11,638 bases of DNA from UBA7702 sp051866595 (GTDB lineage: Bacteria; Bacillota; Dehalobacteriia; UBA7702), in assembly GCA_051866595.1 (NCBI GenBank), contig JBJDXI010000081.1, forward strand, positions 1 to 11,638. The letters run 5' to 3'. Numbering within the stretch: position 1 is the first letter of the stretch; each line of letters begins with the position of its first letter. The notes under the pieces were generated by a model. It saw nothing but the letters and a program-made list of their open reading frames with translations. It was not told the DNA's origin and did not search any database. The position numbers and the translations under genes are program-made. Below, piece after piece: positions 7,490 to 11,638 of this stretch.

Positions 7490-7538
7490 AAAAAAAATCC
7501 CTTCATTCCGAGGACAAAATCACTCAGAATGAAGGGAT
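7490..7538 (-). terminator. terminator of the sigma-54 activator gene
   Basis: Perfect 12-base arms ATCCCTTCATTC (7497-7508) and GAATGAAGGGAT (7527-7538) are followed on the minus strand by eight T (7490-7497). It separates the activator transcript from the downstream sigma-54 promoter. Confidence 0.88.
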
Positions 7539-7541
7539 GAA

Positions 7542-7556
7542 AAGTCATAATGACTT
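7542..7556. promoter_or_regulatory. probable activator-binding site (UAS) of the MttB-homologue operon
   Basis: The palindrome AAGTCATAATGACTT has perfect 7-base arms around one central base. Its centre is 126 bases upstream of the -12 GC of the sigma-54 promoter, a usual enhancer distance. The identical 15 bases occur upstream of mttB. A lone half-site AAGTCA also occurs at 7460-7465. Confidence 0.75.
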
Positions 7557-7576
7557 AAATCTCATAATTCAGACTT

Positions 7577-9001
7577 TCATTCATGGTCTGACTTATTTTT
7601 TAAATACTTATTGATAATCCGTGTCGCTTTGCTTTGACTGATATGAAGTTGCTCCGCTACTTTGTAGGAGCTTCGCAGTTCTTTATAAAGGGAAAGGATC
7701 TGTTCGATCTCAATTTCCCGATAGGAAGTTTTTGAGGGAATTTTCTTTTCTGCCGCATCATGAGGCGTCAGCACCGCGCCGGCACGGTTCACTTCCTCGA
7801 TAATGTGAGGCGGCAAATGCTTTTCGGATATGATGTCGTTATCCACCGTCAGAACGAGCCGTTCCAGAAGATGTTCCAATTCCCGGATATTGCCCGGCCA
7901 GGAATATTTCTGCAAAATCGGAATGATGTTCGGATCCACCACACCGTAGGATTTGTACTGACTGTTGATTTTCGCCAGCAGATGATCGACGAGAGACGGA
8001 ATATCGTTTTGACGTTCCCGCAGCGGAGGCAAAGTAATCTCAATAACATTGAGGCGGTAGTAAAGGTCTTCCCTGAATTTTTTCAGCTTGACCATCTGCC
8101 CCAGATTCTGATTGGTGGCCGTAACGATGCGAACATCCACCCGTTTTAATTCCTTGCCGCCCACCGGCAGAAATGTTTTTTCCTGTACCAGCTGGAGGAG
8201 CTTGGCCTGGAGCATCAAGGGCAGTTCACCGATTTCATCGAGAAAAAGCGTACCTTTATCGGCCACTTCCACAAGTCCCATCTTTCCCCCGCGCTCCGCG
8301 CCGCTAAAGGCGCCTTTGCAATAACCGAACAATTCCGATTCCAGAAGATTTTCGGGAATGGCGGCGCAGTTGATCTGCACAAAAGGCTTGTTCCGCCGAT
8401 TACTTACGCGGTGAATATACCCGGCCAGCAGGTTCTTGCCGACGCCGCTTTCCCCCAGAATCAGAATATTAGCGTCGGTTTTGGAAACTTTCTTTGCCAG
8501 TTCGTAGCAGGCCGTTACCGCCGGTTCCTGGGTAACAATACCGGCCAGCGCCAGTTCATCCTGACGCATGGTGCGGATTTCTTCTTCATAATGTCCCAGA
8601 AGCTTTTTGGTTTCCTCTACGTCGTATTTCAGCTGTTCCAGTTCGGTAATATCGCGGCTGTTCATCACCACCATGGAAATCTCACCGTCATCATCAAAGA
8701 TTGGCGTTGCCGTTACCAGAAGTTTAATGCCGTAACAGGTAATCTGTTCCAAAGTAACGGTCTGTTTTCGTTCCATGACAATGGGAGCCAAAGGCGGCGA
8801 ATAATAGCCTTCTTCCACCATTTCCCAGACGGTTTTGCCGATAATCTTATCGGGACTGCCGCCATACGTTCGCTTGCAGGCGTCGTTTACATAAATGATG
8901 CGGCATTCTTTATCGACGACGAAAATCTCATCGTGGGAGTGATCCATGATCCTTTTCAAATCTTTTTGCGATAATTCGGGAAGATCTTCTTTTTTACCCA
9001 T
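7577..9001 (-). CDS. PAS-domain sigma-54-dependent transcriptional activator
   Basis: 474 residues in three parts. A PAS sensor domain (about 12-120; DEIFVVDKECRIIYVN ... NSRDITE) is joined by a predicted coiled linker (120-150) to an AAA+ domain (about 152-390) with Walker A GESGVGKN (183-190), the sigma-54 contact loop GAFSGA (230-235, Ser in place of the usual Thr), Walker B GTLFLDEI (250-257) and FREDLYYRLNV (309-319). A TyrR/Fis-type helix-turn-helix follows (about 440-468; YKVAEQLHISQSKATRIINKYL). There is no receiver domain, so it probably senses a small molecule directly through PAS. It would use ATP hydrolysis to open RpoN promoters. Both sigma-54 promoters in the window flank it and share one palindrome, so it is the likely regulator of both. 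GGAGG with about five bases' spacing supports the ATG at 9001. Confidence 0.93.
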   Translation of the reverse strand: MGKKEDLPELSQKDLKRIMDHSHDEIFVVDKECRIIYVNDACKRTYGGSPDKIIGKTVWEMVEEGYYSPPLAPIVMERKQTVTLEQITCYGIKLLVTATPIFDDDGEISMVVMNSRDITELEQLKYDVEETKKLLGHYEEEIRTMRQDELALAGIVTQEPAVTACYELAKKVSKTDANILILGESGVGKNLLAGYIHRVSNRRNKPFVQINCAAIPENLLESELFGYCKGAFSGAERGGKMGLVEVADKGTLFLDEIGELPLMLQAKLLQLVQEKTFLPVGGKELKRVDVRIVTATNQNLGQMVKLKKFREDLYYRLNVIEITLPPLRERQNDIPSLVDHLLAKINSQYKSYGVVDPNIIPILQKYSWPGNIRELEHLLERLVLTVDNDIISEKHLPPHIIEEVNRAGAVLTPHDAAEKKIPSKTSYREIEIEQILSLYKELRSSYKVAEQLHISQSKATRIINKYLKNKSDHE

Positions 9002-9030
9002 ACAGACCTCCGTTTTTCTCTTTTTATTGT

Positions 9031-9059
9031 ATTATAGAAAAAAATCCATCTGAAATCAA
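9031..9059 (-). promoter_or_regulatory. sigma-70-type promoter of the activator gene
   Basis: Minus strand TTGATT (9054-9059), 17 bases, TATAAT (9031-9036). This would let the activator be made without its own sigma-54 activity. Confidence 0.65.
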
Positions 9060-9064
9060 TCATG

Positions 9065-9101
9065 AAAATATACTCCGCTTTGGGGGAAACGGAGTATATT
9101 T
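9065..9101 (-). terminator. terminator after mttB
   Basis: Perfect 12-base arms AAATATACTCCG (9066-9077) and CGGAGTATATTT (9090-9101), followed on the minus strand by only TTTT in total. The short T-run suggests incomplete termination, so some mttB transcripts may run on into the activator gene. Confidence 0.65.
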
Positions 9102-9137
9102 CTGAAGAAGGGTTGATATATTCAGACAATGCAGATG

Positions 9138-10619
9138 TTATCTTTTTACCAAATCCTTTTCGGCATCGTCAAGAATGGTCTGCAAAGACTGTTTTACACT
9201 GTCGCTCAAAGGCTTCGGCTGATAGTTTTCAAGTAGGTCGATGGCTTTTTCTTTGGCCACCTGAGCCAGATCTCTGGAACCTTCGGCTTCCCATGCGTAG
9301 CGCATACGGCGGTCCATGACATAAGGTACCGACTGTTCTTCACGCATATGACGCATGGTATGTTCTTCCATAATGAAGTTATTGCCGCTGCCCACGTTGT
9401 TGATGACATCCACCGCCAGAGTTTCATCGTTGATGTCGATGCCTCCTAAGCACCGGCGCACCATACGGATGATGTCGTTGCTGATGACAAGCTGAGAGTA
9501 ATCCACGGTAATCCCCAGTTCCAGCATACCGACACCGTAAATGATATTGGCCCCTGCCAATGCCGTCATCAGTGCCGATAAAGTCGCTTCGTGTCCTGCC
9601 TGGGCGTCGGGAAGTTTGGAATCCACCTACCCGCCCGCGACCCAGCTGGGAAGATTGTAATACTGAGCCAGAGCGGCAACGGCAGCGTTGATCATGGCAA
9701 ATTCCGGAGAACCCACCGGAGCCGTTGTTGTTTTCAGATCCATAATCGTAGTGGAACTGCCGTAAATCACCGGAGCGCCTTTGGCGGTAAGCTGATTCAG
9801 AGCAATCCCGGCCAGCACTTCACAGTTATGGGTTACCAGTGTACCGCCGAGAGTCACGGGAGAAGTCGCGCCGCTCATCCCCATGGAAATGTAGTTTACG
9901 GGAATACCATATTCGGCGCAGGCCATAATGGTATCACAGACGTGCTCCGTCAATTGGAGAGGGCTTGTGGGGCAGACATTTACGGCAAGCATCGGTTTTT
10001 CCCGCAGTTTTTCTTTGCTGCCGGCCACCGCCGCGGCCATTTCCAGCACATAGGGAGCATGACAGCCGTGAACACCGCCGATAAAGATCGGTTTGGTCGT
10101 ATTGTTGAAGCAGGCGTCGGTTACATGAAGCGGGTGCAGTTCCGGCGCGATGTCATGGGGCGCGACCGCCCGCAGGACGATGTCAATCTCATCCAGAGCG
10201 TCGCAGAGCTTTGCCGTATCGGCACAGTCCTGTTTTACCGTATCCCGGAGTTTGCCGGTATAAGGATCAACAATGGAGACACCTTCACCGAAATTGGTAA
10301 AATGTACTCTTTTATCTTCCAGAATAACGTTGTGTTTTTCTTCTCTGCCGTATAAAACAACTTTTTTCGGCGCCGAAGCAACACATTCCTCAATTACATA
10401 ACCGGGAAATTTAACGATACCGTTCCGGGCATCGGTATAAATCACGCGGCAGCCGGCGTTTTCAAAAGTTTTCAGCGCCTTTTCTCCCGTTACTTTAATC
10501 CCGGTTTTTTCTAAAACCTGCAAAGACGCGAGATGGATCTGATATAATTCATCCTGAGAAAACATGGTCAAACCAAAACCATTGATCCGGTTCGTTGCCG
10601 CACTTGTTTGATAACTCAT
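9138..10619 (-). CDS. mttB: trimethylamine:corrinoid methyltransferase with in-frame UAG (pyrrolysine)
   Basis: Read as one gene with the amber codon at 9627-9629 translated, this gives 493 residues with pyrrolysine at 331, close to the length and Pyl position of archaeal MttB. Homology to the non-Pyl paralogue in this window continues across the amber codon: LPSWVAGG before it and VDSKLPDAQAGHE after it align with MPTRCMCG and SDAKTVDAQAGLE there. A gene finder would wrongly call two genes; the downstream part has only a GTG directly after the UAG and no SD. Family knowledge: pyrrolysine activates trimethylamine for methyl transfer to the Co(I) of corrinoid protein MttC, releasing dimethylamine in the cytoplasm. 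AGGAGG at 10628-10633 supports the ATG at 10619. It is alone on its transcript under a sigma-54 promoter, with no mttC beside it. Confidence 0.93.
9627..9629 (-). other. pyrrolysine codon (UAG) of mttB
   Basis: The codons around it are GCG GGC GGG TAG GTG GAT TCC. The next in-frame stop is TAA at 9138-9140, 162 codons further on, and the intervening sequence is clearly MttB C-terminus. It lies at the position that holds Met319 in the neighbouring homologue. Confidence 0.9.
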
Positions 10620-10661
10620 CTCTATCTCCTCCTATAAGTTTTACAAGCTGATATTGAATAA

Positions 10662-10677
10662 TGCAATAACCGTGCCA
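10662..10677 (-). promoter_or_regulatory. sigma-54 (-24/-12) promoter of mttB
   Basis: The minus strand reads TGGCACGGTTATTGCA, an exact RpoN consensus match. The -12 GC is at 10663-10664, giving a start near 10651 and a leader of about 32 bases. Confidence 0.9.
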
Positions 10678-10761
10678 AAAAGACAGAAATGAGAGAAAAA
10701 AAGAAATTCCCCGTTAAAACCGCGGTTTCCGCGATGATACCGGATAAAGAAAAGAAGAATT

Positions 10762-10789
10762 AAGTCATAATGACTTTATATTAAAGTCA
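10762..10789. promoter_or_regulatory. probable activator-binding sites (UAS) of mttB
   Basis: AAGTCATAATGACTT (10762-10776) is identical to the site upstream of the other sigma-54 promoter, and its centre is 106 bases above the -12 GC. It overlaps a second perfect palindrome, TGACTTTA-TAT-TAAAGTCA (10771-10789), whose centre is 11 bases (one helical turn) away. Two dimers could therefore sit on the same face. Confidence 0.75.
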
Positions 10790-10814
10790 GTCCGTCAAAA
10801 ATTAAGTCCTTTTT

Positions 10815-10854
10815 ATAAAAAAGCGGCATTTCCGAAGTCATCACGGAAATGCCG
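10815..10854 (-). terminator. terminator of the GNAT-YoaP gene
   Basis: Perfect 11-base arms CGGCATTTCCG (10824-10834) and CGGAAATGCCG (10844-10854) are followed on the minus strand by CTTTTTTATAAAAA. It begins 10 bases past the stop codon. Confidence 0.88.
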
Positions 10855-10864
10855 TTTCATGGAT

Positions 10865-11626
10865 TTACTTTACCAGTTTTTTCACCAGCTTCGCGAATTT
10901 CGCGGGAGTCAGGATTTCGTGGGTCACAAATTCTTTGTTGTGGAAGAGAGCGAAAGAAGTGTAGACGCAGGGAATGGCCCGGGCTTCCTTCTGTTTTTCC
11001 AGATGGATGATCTTGAGCTCCACACCCAGTTCCTTGGCTTTATCCCTTAACAAGGGAATTGCCTTTGCCGTATGGGGGCATTGATGGGAATAATAAAGGA
11101 CGAAACCGTCATCTTCCACTTGGGCTTCTTCCATTTCTTCCAGAAACCGGGGAATTTCTGTTTCCCCTTCCTCAAAGGGCAGATACCAGAGTTCAAAATA
11201 GGGATCGGCCTTGGCGGCGAAGCGGAAACCACGGGACTCAAAGTCGGATTTCTTATTCAAATAGGGCATATTCTCACTGCCGACCAGCACACAGAGACCT
11301 TTTTTATGTTTGATACGACATTCGGCCATGCACTCCCGCCAGATGGCTTTTTCATAGCCGCCTTCTTTAAAGCGGTCATCCACGCGGTAGCAATGAATGA
11401 ACATATAGCCGGGAGCATCCACGGGGCACCAGGCGTCCTCCGCCGGGATATACTCCATAAAGGCTTTGCCGTTCACATCGCCTTTACGGATAACGAGACC
11501 ATCCTCAAAAACGTTTTCCAGCCAGTTCCGTTTGGCCTCGATACGGCCTTCGCCCTTCCGGTCCCGAAGGACACAGCAGATATGTTCCTTTTTAAAATTC
11601 GTATAATCAACGACTTTCGTATTCAT
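10865..11626 (-). CDS. GNAT acetyltransferase fused to YoaP-type thioredoxin-like domain
   Basis: 253 residues, matching the YoaP architecture. The N-terminal half is GNAT-like (VRKGDVNGKAFMEYIPAE region near 45-63, and GGYEKAIWRECMAEC at 89-103, the usual acetyl-CoA-binding area). The C-terminal half (about 170-253) is thioredoxin-like: FVLYYSHQCPHTAKAIPLL with CPHT at 183-186 (a single active-site Cys), then a loop with AIPCVYTSF (217-225). Substrate and role are not established as far as I know; a cytoplasmic acetyltransferase is inferred. AAGGAG ends the window just before the ATG at 11626. It has its own terminator, and a link to the methylamine genes is not supported beyond adjacency. 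Confidence 0.85.
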   Translation of the reverse strand: MNTKVVDYTNFKKEHICCVLRDRKGEGRIEAKRNWLENVFEDGLVIRKGDVNGKAFMEYIPAEDAWCPVDAPGYMFIHCYRVDDRFKEGGYEKAIWRECMAECRIKHKKGLCVLVGSENMPYLNKKSDFESRGFRFAAKADPYFELWYLPFEEGETEIPRFLEEMEEAQVEDDGFVLYYSHQCPHTAKAIPLLRDKAKELGVELKIIHLEKQKEARAIPCVYTSFALFHNKEFVTHEILTPAKFAKLVKKLVK

Positions 11627-11638
11627 TTAACTCTCCTT

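Noticed and set aside
7372..7576. Possible small RNA or riboswitch before the MttB homologue
   Set aside because: All visible structure is accounted for by the activator terminator, the palindrome and the sigma-54 promoter. The leader after the predicted transcript start is only about 40 bases.
9138..9626. Separate 162-codon gene downstream of the mttB amber codon
   Set aside because: It is the C-terminal part of MttB in the same frame, with no SD and only a GTG immediately after TAG. One gene with pyrrolysine explains it better than a pseudogene, because the break is exactly at the known Pyl site.
10835..10840. AAGTCA in the loop of the GNAT-YoaP terminator as another activator half-site
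   Set aside because: A six-base match in a terminator loop with no second arm is expected by chance.

Overview
The window looks like a chromosomal segment of an anaerobic member of the Bacillota (Firmicutes) that decodes UAG as pyrrolysine. Supporting signs are strong AGGAGG-type ribosome binding sites, a GAAC-N4-GTTC LexA box of the Gram-positive type, small zinc-ribbon and YoaP-type proteins common in that phylum, and an mttB gene interrupted by one in-frame amber codon at the family's pyrrolysine position. No genus can be assigned from the sequence alone. No tRNA-Pyl, pylS or pylBCD genes lie in the window, so pyrrolysine decoding is inferred from mttB.

Layout. At the left edge (minus strand) is the start of a cardiolipin synthase gene, cut by the window. 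Next comes an apparent minus-strand SOS operon: dinB (DNA polymerase IV), an 86-residue unknown overlapping its stop, and a 70-residue unknown. Divergent from dinB is a plus-strand gene for a 90-residue double zinc-ribbon protein, whose leader can fold over its own ribosome binding site.

The centre (about 2.66-10.79 kb, all minus strand) is a methylated-amine locus. Transcription runs right to left: (i) a sigma-54 promoter driving pyrrolysine-type mttB (trimethylamine methyltransferase); (ii) a PAS/AAA+/HTH sigma-54 activator with its own sigma-70-type promoter; (iii) a second sigma-54 promoter driving an operon of a non-pyrrolysine MttB homologue and two BCCT-family (betaine/carnitine/choline) transporters. 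Both sigma-54 promoters have the same 15-bp palindrome, AAGTCATAATGACTT, about 105-125 bp upstream, which is the natural candidate for the activator's binding site. The inferred model is import of quaternary amines by the BCCT carriers, demethylation by the non-Pyl MttB homologue, and demethylation of trimethylamine by the Pyl enzyme, all switched on together by one ligand-sensing activator. The corrinoid protein, the corrinoid-to-tetrahydrofolate methyltransferase and the reactivase must be encoded elsewhere.

The first BCCT gene is split by an apparent one-base frameshift at an A7 run seven codons after its start. This may be an assembly error, a broken gene, or slippage. The right edge holds a GNAT-YoaP fusion protein with its own terminator. 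No intergenic stretch exceeds 300 bases; the longer gaps (2126-2371, 7372-7576, 10620-10864) are filled with promoters, operators and terminators.
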